Source: Thermoanaerobaculia bacterium | Lineage (GTDB): Bacteria; Acidobacteriota; Thermoanaerobaculia; Multivoradales; JAIOJS01 | Assembly (NCBI GenBank): GCA_030429235.1 | Contig: JAUIDB010000004.1 | Location: 147,542 to 211,541 of the forward strand | Reading direction: 5' to 3' | Length of the DNA: 64,000 bases | In this document: in pieces, positions 52,017-61,299 of the stretch | Numbering within the stretch: position 1 is the first letter of the stretch | Layout of the letters: every line of letters starts with the position of its first letter | Translations under genes and position numbers: made by a program | The notes under the pieces: generated by a model | Seen by the model: the letters and a program-made list of their open reading frames with translations, nothing else | Database searches by the model: none | Told to the model about the DNA's origin: nothing

Positions 52017-52775
52017 ATGATCATCGCCATCACGAATCAGAAGGGCGGCGTGGGCAAGACCACGACCGCGATCAATCTCGCCGCGGCGTTCGCCATGAAG
52101 GGGCTTAGGACGTTGCTGATCGACCTCGATCCGCAGGCCAATAGCTCGATGTCGTTCATCGACGTCCACAGCCTCGAACGATCGGTCTACGACGCTCTGG
52201 TCGAGAAGGACGTCGGCCTCGCCGAGGTGACTGTGCCCGCCGAACATGTCGACCGTCTCTGGGTCGCGCCGGCCCGTCTCTCCCTCGCCAAACTCGAAGG
52301 CAAACTGGTGGGGGAGTTGGACAACCACTTCCGCCTGAAGGACGCGATCGACGAGGTGATCGATCAATATGACTACGTGGTCATCGACACGCCCCCCACG
52401 CTGGGCCTGATCACGGTCAATGCCCTCGTGGCCGCGACCCATGTCTTGATCCCGGTCCAAGCCAGCTACTTCGCCCTCGAGGGGACCGACGACCTGCTCG
52501 AAACCATTGACAAGGTCAAGGCCCGCCCCAACCCAGGCCTCCAGATCCTCGGTGCCGTGATCACCCTGTACGACAAGCGGACCCTGCTGTCCCGGGACGT
52601 CCGAGGCGAGATCCAGAAGGTCTTCGGAGATCGCGTCTTCGAGACCGTGATCTCGAAGAGCGTCCGCCTCGAGGAGAGCCCGGCTCACCGGGAGCCGATC
52701 TTCTCGTTCGCTCCCAAGTCGAGCGGCGCCTTCGAGTACTACAAACTGTCTGAGGAGGTACTGAGCCGTGTCTGA
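52017..52775 (+). CDS. parA: Chromosome-partition ATPase ParA
   Basis: A 252-residue deviant-Walker ATPase that binds DNA non-specifically and moves ParB-parS complexes. It opens with ITNQKGGVGKTTTAINLA, with the signature Lys before the GK-T loop, and has LLIDLDPQANSS, DYVVIDTPPTLGLITVNALVAATHVLIPVQASYFALEG (core DTPPTLG; VLIPVQ) and an intact C-terminus. It lacks an N-terminal HTH, so it is the chromosomal (type Ib) kind rather than plasmid P1-type. parB overlaps its end by 8 bp. Confidence 0.95.
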   Translation: MIIAITNQKGGVGKTTTAINLAAAFAMKGLRTLLIDLDPQANSSMSFIDVHSLERSVYDALVEKDVGLAEVTVPAEHVDRLWVAPARLSLAKLEGKLVGELDNHFRLKDAIDEVIDQYDYVVIDTPPTLGLITVNALVAATHVLIPVQASYFALEGTDDLLETIDKVKARPNPGLQILGAVITLYDKRTLLSRDVRGEIQKVFGDRVFETVISKSVRLEESPAHREPIFSFAPKSSGAFEYYKLSEEVLSRV

Positions 52776-53643
52776 GTCGTCCGCCAACAAGCGTCGGGCC
52801 GGCCTGCCGCAACGGGTCCGCATGCGCCACACGGAGCACTACGTCGAGGAGCTGTCGAGCCGGTCCGAAACACCGGTAGGGAAGATGGTGCCCTTGTCGG
52901 AGATCGAGCCGGACCCAAACCAGCCCCGCACCACCATAGGCGACCTCCAGGATCTGGTTTCCTCGATCCGCGACAAGGGTGTGCTGGAACCTCTTTTGGT
53001 ACGCACTCCGAACGATCTACCAACCGGCAAGAACTTCCGCATCATCTCGGGCGAACGCCGATACCAGGCCTCCCTGGAAGCCGGTATGTACGAAGTGCCG
53101 GTCATCGTGCTCGAGGTCGATGCCGACGAAGCCCTCGAGATCGCCCTCATCGAGAACCTGCAGCGCAAGGACCTGACGCCTTTCGAAGAAGCCGAGGGCT
53201 ATCAGGCACTGGCGGATCGACACGGCTACACCCACGAGCAGATCTCAGAAGCGGTCGGAAAGTCCCGCACGGTGATTACCGAGACTCTGCAACTGCTGAA
53301 GATGCCTCCGAAGGTGCGGGACGCCGTGCTCGCCCTCGGCGTCAACTCGAAGTCGGTCCTGCAGGAGATCCTGAAGGCCAAGAGCGAAGAGGAGATGATC
53401 CAGCTCCTGGAGAAGGCGGCGACGCTCGGGCTGTCGCGCGACGATCTACGGCGCCGAACCCGGAGGCGTACCAGCACACGCAGAAAACCCTACACCTTTG
53501 CCTTCAAGGCGCCCGACAAGAGCTACCGACTCAATCTCACCTTCCGGCGGAGCACAGTCGAACGGACGGATCTGATCCAGGCCTTGCAAGAAATCCTGGA
53601 ACAGCTGCGCCAGGAGGAGAGCGAAGGCCCCGGCGAGGCCTAG
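52768..53643 (+). CDS. parB: Divergent ParB-family CTPase
   Basis: A 291-residue partition protein starting at GTG 52768. Residues about 38-130 are the CTP-binding domain: SEIEPDPNQPR, the GERRYQASLEAG motif, and ALIENLQRKDLTPFEEA. The HTH (about 145-190) reads HEQISEAVGKSRTVITETLQLLKMP. Canonical ParB has S-R-x-H-V-x-N-x-L-R-L-L there, so the parS-reading helix differs clearly (TVITETLQ). The linker and C-terminal dimerisation domain (about 235-285) are basic then acidic. It may recognise a non-canonical site, such as the palindromes upstream of parA. Confidence 0.92.
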   Translation: MSESSANKRRAGLPQRVRMRHTEHYVEELSSRSETPVGKMVPLSEIEPDPNQPRTTIGDLQDLVSSIRDKGVLEPLLVRTPNDLPTGKNFRIISGERRYQASLEAGMYEVPVIVLEVDADEALEIALIENLQRKDLTPFEEAEGYQALADRHGYTHEQISEAVGKSRTVITETLQLLKMPPKVRDAVLALGVNSKSVLQEILKAKSEEEMIQLLEKAATLGLSRDDLRRRTRRRTSTRRKPYTFAFKAPDKSYRLNLTFRRSTVERTDLIQALQEILEQLRQEESEGPGEA

Positions 53644-53711
53644 TCCGGGTTCCGCGAACGGACTTCAGGTAGGGTAGGGACTCCCCACCAGCACAGGAAA
53701 CTTCGCCAGCA

Positions 53712-54128
53712 ATGAGCCCCATACCGTCCACCTTGCTCCTGGCCGCCGGAGCGGCGATCGTAGGCACTCTCGGCACCGCCCACCTGGTCCTTACATTCTG
53801 GGGTCCCAAGCTGCTACCGCGGGATCGCTCCGTACGTGAAGCCATGGAAGGCTGCTCACTGGTCATTACTGACCAGACCACCTACTGGCGAGCCTGGATC
53901 GGCTTCAATGCCAGCCACTCCCTGGGTGCGATCCTGTTCGCCGCGGTCTACGGCTATCTGGCTCTGTTCCACGTCGAGTTTTTGCAGCAGTCTCGCTTCC
54001 TGCTGGGGCTCGGCGTCGCGACGTTGCTGTCGTACGTAGCACTGGCCCAGCGATACTGGTTCATCACGCCGCTGATCGGCACGTCGAGCGCATTGGCGCT
54101 CTTCCTGGCTGGGATTCTGCTCGGCTAG
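53712..54128 (+). CDS. Small four-helix membrane protein (LIC_13387-like)
   Basis: A 138-residue integral membrane protein with about four hydrophobic helices (LLLAAGAAIVGTLGTAHLVLTFW; SLGAILFAAVYGYLALF; LLGLGVATLLSYVALA; LIGTSSALALFLAGILLG). The pattern GTAHLVLTFWGPKLLPRD, TYWRAWIGFNASHSLG and QRYWFITPL matches the LIC_13387 family of unknown function. It sits between parB and lptFG without overlap. The gap 54129-54385 after it is AT-rich near 54285-54310 but shows no gene. Confidence 0.78.
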   Translation: MSPIPSTLLLAAGAAIVGTLGTAHLVLTFWGPKLLPRDRSVREAMEGCSLVITDQTTYWRAWIGFNASHSLGAILFAAVYGYLALFHVEFLQQSRFLLGLGVATLLSYVALAQRYWFITPLIGTSSALALFLAGILLG

Positions 54129-54385
54129 GAGCCTGGAACGGCGGGCCTTCGAAGCCCGATCGCCGTGCGGCGAACCGCGGCCTGCTGTCTCCAGCTGAGC
54201 CCGGGTTCCACGGCTCACGGCAGCAGTGCACTGAGCCCGCTCCTTTCTGAAGAAGTGGAGCCCCGTTCAGTCTTGCCTCGGTTTGCACTTTACATAATCT
54301 ATCTTATCGGACTCTGTGGAAACTGCGGAAAGAGCCCCCTTCGTCCCCGGATCGCCCCTGCCCCCGAGCTATACTCCGGCCCCTG

Positions 54386-56758
54386 ATGACCCGTCTCGAT
54401 CGCTACATCCTGACCGAGACACTCGGACCCCTCGGACTCGGCTTCGCGGTCTACACGTTCATCCTGCTGATCCGTTTTCTCTTCGACTCGGCGGAACTGA
54501 TCATCCGCCGCGGACTCTCCGGCGGCGAAGTTCTCGACCTGGTCCTGCTCAGCCTACCGAGCATCATGGTGCTGACGATTCCGATGGCGTTGCTCTTCGG
54601 CATCCTCATCGCCATCGGTCGTCTCTCCTCCGACAGCGAACTGGTGGCGATGCGCGCCACCGGCATGAGCCTCTTCGCCCTCTACCGTCCCATCCTGTTG
54701 CTGTCCGTGGTCCTCACCGGGGTCAACGTCTATCTGATGGCCGGCCTGCTCCCACGGGCCAACCACCAACTCCAGGTCAAACGGTTCGAGATCATTGCGC
54801 AGACGGCAGCGCGACAGGTCGAACCCCGGGTGTTCTACGAGGAATGGGAGGGTTTCCTGCTCTACGTGTCTGAGATCTTGCCGGGCGACGATCTCTGGCA
54901 GGGAGTCTTCCTGGCCCCCGCGGTACCCACCGGCGACAACGCGATCACCACCGCGCGCCAGGGGCGCCTGAGCGTCGACGACGACGGCGAGCAGATCCTC
55001 TTGACGCTGTTCGACGCCATCACCCACCAGGTCGACCTGCGCAACCCCGACCACTACCAGGTCATCCGTCACGAGCGGCTCGACGTCGTCCTCGACGACC
55101 AGTTCACTTCGGGACAACGGGCGAATCTCTCGGCCTCCAAGGGAGTGCGCGAGCTGAGCCTGTCCGAGCTACGGCAGTGGCGTGACGACCCCGAACGCCC
55201 CGACCACCTGCGCAACCTCGCCTCGGTCGAGATCCACAAGAAGTTCGCCATCCCCACCGCCTGTCTGGTGTTCGGCCTGTTCGCGGTGCCGCTGGGTTTC
55301 AACAACCGCCGCGGCGGCAAGTCCTCCGGCTTCGGAATCTCGATCGGTGTCATCCTCATCTACTACGTGATGTTGAGCAACGGTGAGGACGCGGCCCGAG
55401 TCGGCCGCGCCAGTCCGTGGATGGCGATGTGGCTGCCCAACCTGATCTTCTCGGCCTTCGGACTCTTTTTCATGGCGCGCCGCAACCGGGACAAGAGCCT
55501 GCTGCTGGGACGACTCGACCGCTGGGTGCGGCTGGTCAACCTGTGGGGGCGGATTCGCCGCAAGGCAGAACTGCGCCAGGAGGTGCGCCGAGCCGCCCGC
55601 CAGACGGCTCGGGAGCGCCGCGAGGTCGATCTCGTCCTGCGACTTCCCCGCTTCTCTCTCCGGTTTCCCAACCGGTTGGACCGCTACGTCGCGTTCCTCT
55701 TCGCGCGGGTTTTCGCGATCGTGGTGTTCTCAGGACTCTCGATCTACATCGTCTCGGACCTCACCGAGATGGCCTCGAAGATCCTCGAGAACAACCCGGG
55801 ATCCGCCGTGGTGACGCGGTACTACGCCTACATGTCGCTACAGATCTTCTTCGAGATCTGTCCGATCCTGGTCCTGGTCACGACCCTCTTGACCTTCAGC
55901 ATCCTCTCTCGATCGAACGAGGTCATGGCTGCCAAGGCGCTGGGCATCAGCCTCTACCGGCTCGCCATCCCCGGACTGGCGGTCGCCGCCCTGGTGGCGG
56001 TCGGTTGTGTAATTCTGCAGACCGAGGTCCTCCCCGCCTCGAATCAGAAAGTAGCCGAATACAAGGACGTCATCAGAGGCCGTACCGGAACCCGAACCTA
56101 CCGCCACGCCGACCGCCAGTGGATGTTCGGACAGGGTGACTACATCTTCAACTACCTGTACTTCGACCCGGTCCGCCAGCTGATGAAGGACGTGCAGGTC
56201 TTCGAGATCGACCCTGACCGCCGGCTCACGCGGCGGATCTACGCCAGCCAGGCCCAGTTCGATTCCGAGACCGAGCGCTGGGTTTTCTCCGACGGTTGGG
56301 CCCGCAGTTTCTCGGACACGTCGGAGGCCCAGTACCAGGTCTACGCCGACCCACGCTACTCGCCCTACCCGGAGCCCCCTGACTACTTCCTCTCCGGCAA
56401 CAAACGCCCCGAAGAGATGCACTTCACCGAGCTGCGCGACTTCATCGCCGAGCTGGAACACAGCGGTCAGAAGGTGCCGGAACTCGAGGTCGAGCTCCAG
56501 AACAAGTTCGCCTTCCCCACCCTCTCCCTGGTGATGTGCCTGGTCGGCCTCCCGTTCGCCTTCCGCATCCAGCGCAGTGGCGGCGCGATGTACGGACTCG
56601 GGGTTTCTCTGGTCCTGGGTATCGTGATGCTGGCGATCTTCGCCTTCTTCTCCACGCTGGGAGAGACGGGAGCCCTGCCACCGATCGCCGCCGTCTGGTC
56701 ACCGAGCGTGCTCTTCGCCGCGCTCTCGCTCTACCTCTTCCTGGGCGTCCGTACCTGA
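54386..56758 (+). CDS. LptF-LptG fusion, LPS export permease
   Basis: A 790-residue protein containing two complete YjgP/YjgQ units. The first (about 1-375) opens LDRYILTETLGPLGLGFAVYTFILLIRFLFDSAELI and ends in LVFGLFAVPLGFNNRRGGKSSGFGISIGVILIYYVML. A basic linker (about 380-430) precedes the second unit, opening NRLDRYVAFLFARVFAIVVFSGLSIYIV and ending LSLVMCLVGLPFAFRIQRSGGAMYGLGVSL. Each has an N-terminal hairpin, a periplasmic jellyroll and C-terminal helices. LptF and LptG are normally separate subunits that pair with LptB and LptC; here one chain supplies both. TATACT (54370-54375) may be its -10. Confidence 0.93.
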   Translation: MTRLDRYILTETLGPLGLGFAVYTFILLIRFLFDSAELIIRRGLSGGEVLDLVLLSLPSIMVLTIPMALLFGILIAIGRLSSDSELVAMRATGMSLFALYRPILLLSVVLTGVNVYLMAGLLPRANHQLQVKRFEIIAQTAARQVEPRVFYEEWEGFLLYVSEILPGDDLWQGVFLAPAVPTGDNAITTARQGRLSVDDDGEQILLTLFDAITHQVDLRNPDHYQVIRHERLDVVLDDQFTSGQRANLSASKGVRELSLSELRQWRDDPERPDHLRNLASVEIHKKFAIPTACLVFGLFAVPLGFNNRRGGKSSGFGISIGVILIYYVMLSNGEDAARVGRASPWMAMWLPNLIFSAFGLFFMARRNRDKSLLLGRLDRWVRLVNLWGRIRRKAELRQEVRRAARQTARERREVDLVLRLPRFSLRFPNRLDRYVAFLFARVFAIVVFSGLSIYIVSDLTEMASKILENNPGSAVVTRYYAYMSLQIFFEICPILVLVTTLLTFSILSRSNEVMAAKALGISLYRLAIPGLAVAALVAVGCVILQTEVLPASNQKVAEYKDVIRGRTGTRTYRHADRQWMFGQGDYIFNYLYFDPVRQLMKDVQVFEIDPDRRLTRRIYASQAQFDSETERWVFSDGWARSFSDTSEAQYQVYADPRYSPYPEPPDYFLSGNKRPEEMHFTELRDFIAELEHSGQKVPELEVELQNKFAFPTLSLVMCLVGLPFAFRIQRSGGAMYGLGVSLVLGIVMLAIFAFFSTLGETGALPPIAAVWSPSVLFAALSLYLFLGVRT

Positions 56759-56797
56759 CGGCTTCGAGACGACGAGGCTACGAGTCGAGGCGGGTGC

Positions 56798-58516
56798 CTA
56801 CCCCTCGAACCAGTTCAATATCCCGTCGAGGGGCCGGGTATTGAGGACGTTCTCAGCGCGGACCCCCGCTTTGCGAGCCACGGCCACGCCCCACTGCACG
56901 TCGCGGAGCCCGGCGGGGCTGTGCGCGTCGGGGTGGATCGAGATCGGAAGCCCGGTGGCCAGCCAGGCCGGGATGTAGCGCCAGTCGAGTTCGAGGCGCG
57001 CCGGGGCGGCGTTCAATTCGACGATAACCCCCTGCTCGGCCGCCGTCCGGAGCACGACCTCCCAATCGAAGGCGTAGCTCTCGCGTTTGAGCAGCCGGCG
57101 ACCGGTCAGATGGCCGAGGAAGGTGACATGGGGATTCTCCAAGGCCCGCACCAGCCGCTCGGTCATCCGCTCCGAGGAGAGGTTCAGGCTCGAATGCACG
57201 GAGGCGACCACGAAGTCCAGTTCAGCCAGGCAGTCGTCAGGAAGATCCAGCGAGCCGTCGGCCAGGATGTCGCACTCGATCCCCTTGAGCACCCGAAAAT
57301 CCTCGAGTTCCTGGTTCAACCGGTCGATCTCCCGCCCCTGCTCGCGGAGCCGCTCCGGGGTCAGACCGCCAGCGTAGGCGGCGGCCTGAGAGTGATCCGA
57401 GATCCCGAGGTACTCCCAACCGAGGTCCCTCGCTGCCTGCACCATGGTGGCGAGATCGGCCTTGCCGTCGCTCCAGTCGGTGTGTACGTGCAAGGTTCCT
57501 CGGAGGTCCGCCAGTTCGATCAAGGTCGGCAGGGCATCGGCTTCCGCGAGTTCGATCTCTCCCCGACCCTCCCGCATCTCCGGGGGAATCCACTCGAGGT
57601 CGAGGTACCGGTAGAGCGCCTCCTCGCTCGAAACCTCGAGCCGCTCGTCGCCGCGAAACACCCCGTACTCGTTCAGGGTCAGTCCCCGCTCGCGTGCTCT
57701 CCCCCGCAGCTGGATGTTGTGCTCCTTGCTGCCGGTGAAGTGGTGCCAGGCGGAGACGAACTGATCGACTTCCACCAGTCGGAAGTCGACCTGCCACCCA
57801 CCCTCGATCCGCAGCGAGACTTTGGTACGCCCAGCCCCCAGGACTCGCTCGACCCCGTCCAGGCTTTGGAGGCTCTCGGCCACCGAGTCGACCTCGCCCT
57901 CCTCCACCGCCACCACGAGATCGAGGTCCCGCACGGTCTCCATAGCGCGCCGCGCACTGCCGGCGAGTTCGATCCGCTCGATCCCCGACCACTCGCTCAG
58001 TTCGCTCACCAGCCGATCCGCCAGCTTGCGGGCGGCCGGCATCAGATGCCGATCGCGGTAGCGGGAGAGTTCGCCGAGCGAGGCCAGGAGTTTCTCCTGG
58101 GTCCGCTTGCCGAAGCCGGGAAGATCCTCGAGTTCCCCGGCCCGGCAGGCCGCCTCCAACTGGTCTGGGCTCGTGATCTCCCGGTCTTCGACCAGGACGC
58201 GTAGCTTCTTCGGGCCCAGGCCCTCGACCCGGAACAGATCCAAGACCGACGGTGGATACCGTTCGAGAAGCTCTCGGTGCAGGTCCAGCTCACCGGTCTC
58301 CACCAGACTCTCGATCGCCTCGGCCAGCCCCTTGCCGACGCCGTCGAGTTCGCTCAACGGCGGGCCGTGGGCGATCCGCTCCGTCAGCTCTTCGGTCATC
58401 CCCTCCAACGCGGCCGCGGCCCGCTCGTAGGCTCGCACCCGGAACGGGTTGGCACCGCTGACCGTGAGAAGCTTGCCAGTCTCGCGCAGAATCGCCGCCG
58501 CGCGGTGACTTTCCAC
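56798..58516 (-). CDS. polX: Family X DNA polymerase with PHP domain (PolX)
   Basis: A 572-residue repair polymerase. The N-terminal helix-hairpin-helix 8-kDa domain (LTVSGANPFRVRAYERAAAAL; ELDGVGKGLAEAI; RVEGLGPKKLRVL; DLPGFGKRTQEKLL) grips gapped DNA. The palm has the nucleotidyltransferase motif AGSARRAMETVRDLDLVV (two Asp) and the third Asp in GWQVDFRLV. The C-terminal PHP phosphoesterase (from about 340, LHVHTDWSDGKADL; LGISDHSQAAAY; VASVHSSL; SIHPDAHSP) supplies 3'-5' exonuclease/AP activity. Start GTG 58516; metK ends 14 bp upstream on the same strand. Confidence 0.95.
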   Translation of the reverse strand: MESHRAAAILRETGKLLTVSGANPFRVRAYERAAAALEGMTEELTERIAHGPPLSELDGVGKGLAEAIESLVETGELDLHRELLERYPPSVLDLFRVEGLGPKKLRVLVEDREITSPDQLEAACRAGELEDLPGFGKRTQEKLLASLGELSRYRDRHLMPAARKLADRLVSELSEWSGIERIELAGSARRAMETVRDLDLVVAVEEGEVDSVAESLQSLDGVERVLGAGRTKVSLRIEGGWQVDFRLVEVDQFVSAWHHFTGSKEHNIQLRGRARERGLTLNEYGVFRGDERLEVSSEEALYRYLDLEWIPPEMREGRGEIELAEADALPTLIELADLRGTLHVHTDWSDGKADLATMVQAARDLGWEYLGISDHSQAAAYAGGLTPERLREQGREIDRLNQELEDFRVLKGIECDILADGSLDLPDDCLAELDFVVASVHSSLNLSSERMTERLVRALENPHVTFLGHLTGRRLLKRESYAFDWEVVLRTAAEQGVIVELNAAPARLELDWRYIPAWLATGLPISIHPDAHSPAGLRDVQWGVAVARKAGVRAENVLNTRPLDGILNWFEG

Positions 58517-58529
58517 GCTGGTCGGGGCC

Positions 58530-59717
58530 TCAGCCGATCGTCAGGACGTCGATCTCACCCGGGATGCCCGCGGCTTCGCGCAGACTCTGCGCCGGGGCCG
58601 TACTCTCCCAGGTGAACCCGGCCTCCGTGCGACCGAAATGTCCGTAGGCCGCCGTCTGGCGGTAGATCGGCCGTCGCAGGTTCAGGTGGTCGATGATTCC
58701 CTTCGGCGTCAGGTCGAAGTGCTCGCGCACCAGTACCTCGGCCCGTCGGTCGTCGATCCGGCCGGTGCCGAAGCTATCGACCTTGACCGAAACCGGCTCG
58801 GCGACGCCGATGGCGTACGCCAACTGCACCTCGCAACGATCGGCGATCTCGGCGGCCACCAGGCACTTCGCGATGTGCCGTGCCATGTAGCTGGCCGAGC
58901 GGTCGACCTTGGTCGGATCCTTGCCCGAGAAGGCGCCACCGCCGTGACGACCGACACCACCGTAGGTGTCGACGATGATCTTGCGCCCGGTGAGGCCACA
59001 GTCGCCCTGGGGGCCACCGGTGACGAAACGACCGGTCGGGTTGACGTGGAAGATCGCGTTGCCGTCGAAGAGCTCGCTGCCCTCCAGGGTCGGGCGGATG
59101 ATCTCCGCGATCACCGCCTGCTCGAGCGGCGCGCCTTCGATCGATGGGTCGTGCTGGGTGGAGACGACGACGGTGTGGATACGACGAGGAGTGCCGTCCT
59201 GGGCGTACTCGACCGTGACCTGACTCTTGCCGTCGGGGCGCAACCAGGGCAGTTGCCCGCTCTTGCGCACCTCGGCCAGTTTGCGGGTCAGGGCGTGGGA
59301 GAGCATGATCGGCAGCGGCATCAGCTCTTCGGTCTCTCGGCAAGCGTACCCGAACATCAGGCCCTGGTCCCCCGCTCCTCCGGTGTCGACGCCTTGCGCG
59401 ATGTCACCACTCTGCGGGTCGATGGCCGAGATGACGGCACAATTCTCGGCCGCGATCCCGAAGGCGGCGTTGGTGTAGCCGATCTCTTCGAGCGTCCGGC
59501 GCGCCACGGCCTGGAAATCGACGTAGGTCTCGGTGGAGATCTCGCCCGCCACCATCACCATTCCGGTGGTGACGAGGGTCTCGCAAGCCACCCGACCCAA
59601 CGGGTCGTCGGTGAGCACCGCGTCGAGTACGGCGTCGGAGATCTGGTCCGACATCTTGTCGGGATGACCTTCCGTAACCGATTCTGAAGTAAAGAGATAG
59701 GTTTCTTCGTTAGCCAT
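58530..59717 (-). CDS. metK: S-adenosylmethionine synthetase
   Basis: A 395-residue enzyme making SAM from methionine and ATP. Landmarks: [19 protein letters not shown] (about 13), [14 protein letters not shown] (about 112), [26 protein letters not shown] (about 230) and [17 protein letters not shown] (about 260). Length fits the family. The 132-bp upstream gap shows no SAM riboswitch I can recognise; a TACGAT on the minus strand near 59798-59803 may be the -10. Confidence 0.97.
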   Translation of the reverse strand: MANEETYLFTSESVTEGHPDKMSDQISDAVLDAVLTDDPLGRVACETLVTTGMVMVAGEISTETYVDFQAVARRTLEEIGYTNAAFGIAAENCAVISAIDPQSGDIAQGVDTGGAGDQGLMFGYACRETEELMPLPIMLSHALTRKLAEVRKSGQLPWLRPDGKSQVTVEYAQDGTPRRIHTVVVSTQHDPSIEGAPLEQAVIAEIIRPTLEGSELFDGNAIFHVNPTGRFVTGGPQGDCGLTGRKIIVDTYGGVGRHGGGAFSGKDPTKVDRSASYMARHIAKCLVAAEIADRCEVQLAYAIGVAEPVSVKVDSFGTGRIDDRRAEVLVREHFDLTPKGIIDHLNLRRPIYRQTAAYGHFGRTEAGFTWESTAPAQSLREAAGIPGEIDVLTIG

Positions 59718-59849
59718 GAGTAAACACCCGGGAGTCGTGATTCTGAAGGTCCGAAACGGAGGGGCGCCATGCCCGGCCAGTCCGCCGACCGCGGCCGATC
59801 GTATCAGACCTCGGGCCCCAGGTCTTGGCCGAAGTGATCGGTCGCGGCC

Positions 59850-60437
59850 CTATCCCGGATAGAAGAGGGTGCCGAGGGCATGAACGGTCGCCTGCTGCAC
59901 GGCCGCCCGTCGGTCGCTCAAGCCGTGGGTCAGCGCGCTCACCAGCCCCTCGCTTCGCCGCCGACCGGGGAGGACCAAGGAACCTCGGGAACTGTCCAGC
60001 CCCTCCCCCACTGCCACGGGCAGCTGTACCGAGCCGCTCGCCCCCCAGGCTTCCCGCCCCGCCTGACGCACTACGCTCCACGACCGCACGAAGTGTCGCT
60101 GGTGGCCCGCGACATCGAGGCTGTGCAGCCCCCCTTCGTTGCCGACGTAGAAGACGAAACGCCCGCCGAGTCGCTCCTCGAGTTCGAGGCACTCCTGACG
60201 CGCGGCAAAGATCGCCTCCTCGTCGGCCATCGGCAAGCACTCACTCTGCTCGACGTCGGCGAAGGGCTGGACGTGGATCGGCAGGTCCCGCCCCAGGGTC
60301 TGGCGCACGAAGACCTCGAAGGCCTCCCGGACCCCGAGAAGCTTGTGGGGTTCGGCACTGCCGACCGCGACGTCGACCCCCTCACTGTGCCCCTCCCAGA
60401 AGTCTCGCGACCCCGTGGGACTGCTAAGCTTCGCCAT
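59850..60437 (-). CDS. DUF84 inosine/xanthosine triphosphatase-like protein
   Basis: A 195-residue protein resembling YjjX non-canonical purine NTPases that remove ITP/XTP. The family start is VDVAVGSAEPHKLLGVREAFEVF, with VGxxNPxK-type loop (here GSAEPHK), followed by GRFVFYVGNEGGLHSL and ending AAVQQATVHALGTLFYP, which matches the usual A-V-x-x-A-L-x-P tail. ATG 60437 follows GGAG at 8 nt. The start codon is one base away from that of the divergent methyltransferase gene. Confidence 0.8.
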   Translation of the reverse strand: MAKLSSPTGSRDFWEGHSEGVDVAVGSAEPHKLLGVREAFEVFVRQTLGRDLPIHVQPFADVEQSECLPMADEEAIFAARQECLELEERLGGRFVFYVGNEGGLHSLDVAGHQRHFVRSWSVVRQAGREAWGASGSVQLPVAVGEGLDSSRGSLVLPGRRRSEGLVSALTHGLSDRRAAVQQATVHALGTLFYPG

Positions 60438-60438
60438 C

Positions 60439-61215
60439 GTGATCTCCAGTCGCCAGAACGCTCGATGGAAGGATATTCGGCGCCTCCGTCGCTGTAAAGG
60501 CGACCACGCTCTGCTCGACGGCGTCAAGCTAGTCGACGAGGCGCTCGACTGCGGCCTCGAGCTCACGACCACGGCCGCCACGGCCGACTTTCTCGCAGGC
60601 CCTGCGGCCCGGAGGCTCCTGCCCCGGCTCGCCCGAGCCCCGCTGGTCTTCTCGCCGGCTCTCTTCTCGGAGTTGGTCGACAGCGACTCGCCGCAGGGCA
60701 TCCTGGCGGTCGCTCGCCTCCCCCGTCCCCAGGCGAACGAGCTCACCCTACGGCCGGGCACCTATCTCTTCGTCGATGGAGTGCAGGATCCGGGCAACCT
60801 CGGTGCCCTGGCTCGAGTGGCCGAGGCCAGTGGCGTCCAGGCGGTCTTCGCCTCCGCCGCCTCCGCCCACCCCAACCACCCCAGGGCCCAGCGAGCCGCT
60901 GCCGGCAGCCTCCTCCGGCTCCCCTGGGCTCCCGGCGCCACGGTCGAGGAGGTGGCCCGGGTTCTGAGGGCTCTCGACCCGACCTGGGTTGGCCTCGAGG
61001 GCCAGGGAGCTACCAGCCTCTACGACTTCGAACCGCAGGGCACCCAGGTCCTGGTGCTGGGTTCGGAGGGACAGGGCCTGTCGTCGGCCGCCCTCGCGTT
61101 GTGTTCGGTGCGGCTGCGCATTCCGATGAAGACACCGGTCGAGTCCCTGAACGCGGCGACTGCGGCGGCGGTGGTCCTCTTCGAACTTCAGCGGCGGGCG
61201 GCCGAAACCACCTGA
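60439..61215 (+). CDS. TrmH-family (SpoU) RNA methyltransferase
   Basis: A 258-residue 2'-O-ribose methyltransferase. GTG 60439 is chosen because the protein then begins ISSRQNARWKDIRRL, the usual start of rRNA-type SpoU enzymes. An N-terminal substrate-binding domain (about 1-95) precedes the trefoil-knot catalytic domain: FVDGVQDPGNLGALARVAEASG (motif 1), VLVLGSEGQGLS (motif 2) and IPMKTPVESLNAATAAAVVLFE (motif 3). The target is probably 23S rRNA, position unknown. No Shine-Dalgarno is visible. Confidence 0.9.
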   Translation: MISSRQNARWKDIRRLRRCKGDHALLDGVKLVDEALDCGLELTTTAATADFLAGPAARRLLPRLARAPLVFSPALFSELVDSDSPQGILAVARLPRPQANELTLRPGTYLFVDGVQDPGNLGALARVAEASGVQAVFASAASAHPNHPRAQRAAAGSLLRLPWAPGATVEEVARVLRALDPTWVGLEGQGATSLYDFEPQGTQVLVLGSEGQGLSSAALALCSVRLRIPMKTPVESLNAATAAAVVLFELQRRAAETT

Positions 61216-61231
61216 CCGCCCGCAGCCAGGA

Positions 61232-61273
61232 ACTCCCGGCGACTCGTCTTCGGTGACGAGTCGAACCGGGAGT
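61232..61273. terminator. Bidirectional terminator-like hairpin
   Basis: ACTCCCGG (61232-61239) pairs with CCGGGAGT (61266-61273), and GACTCGTC (61241-61248) with GACGAGTC (61255-61262) around TTCGGT. It lies between the convergent methyltransferase and etfA genes. Confidence 0.7.
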
Positions 61274-61299
61274 CCTCGCCCTCCGAGGATCGGAGCGGC

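Noticed and set aside
59718..59849. SAM riboswitch upstream of metK
   Set aside because: The short GC-rich gap does not show the conserved core of a SAM riboswitch class known to me.
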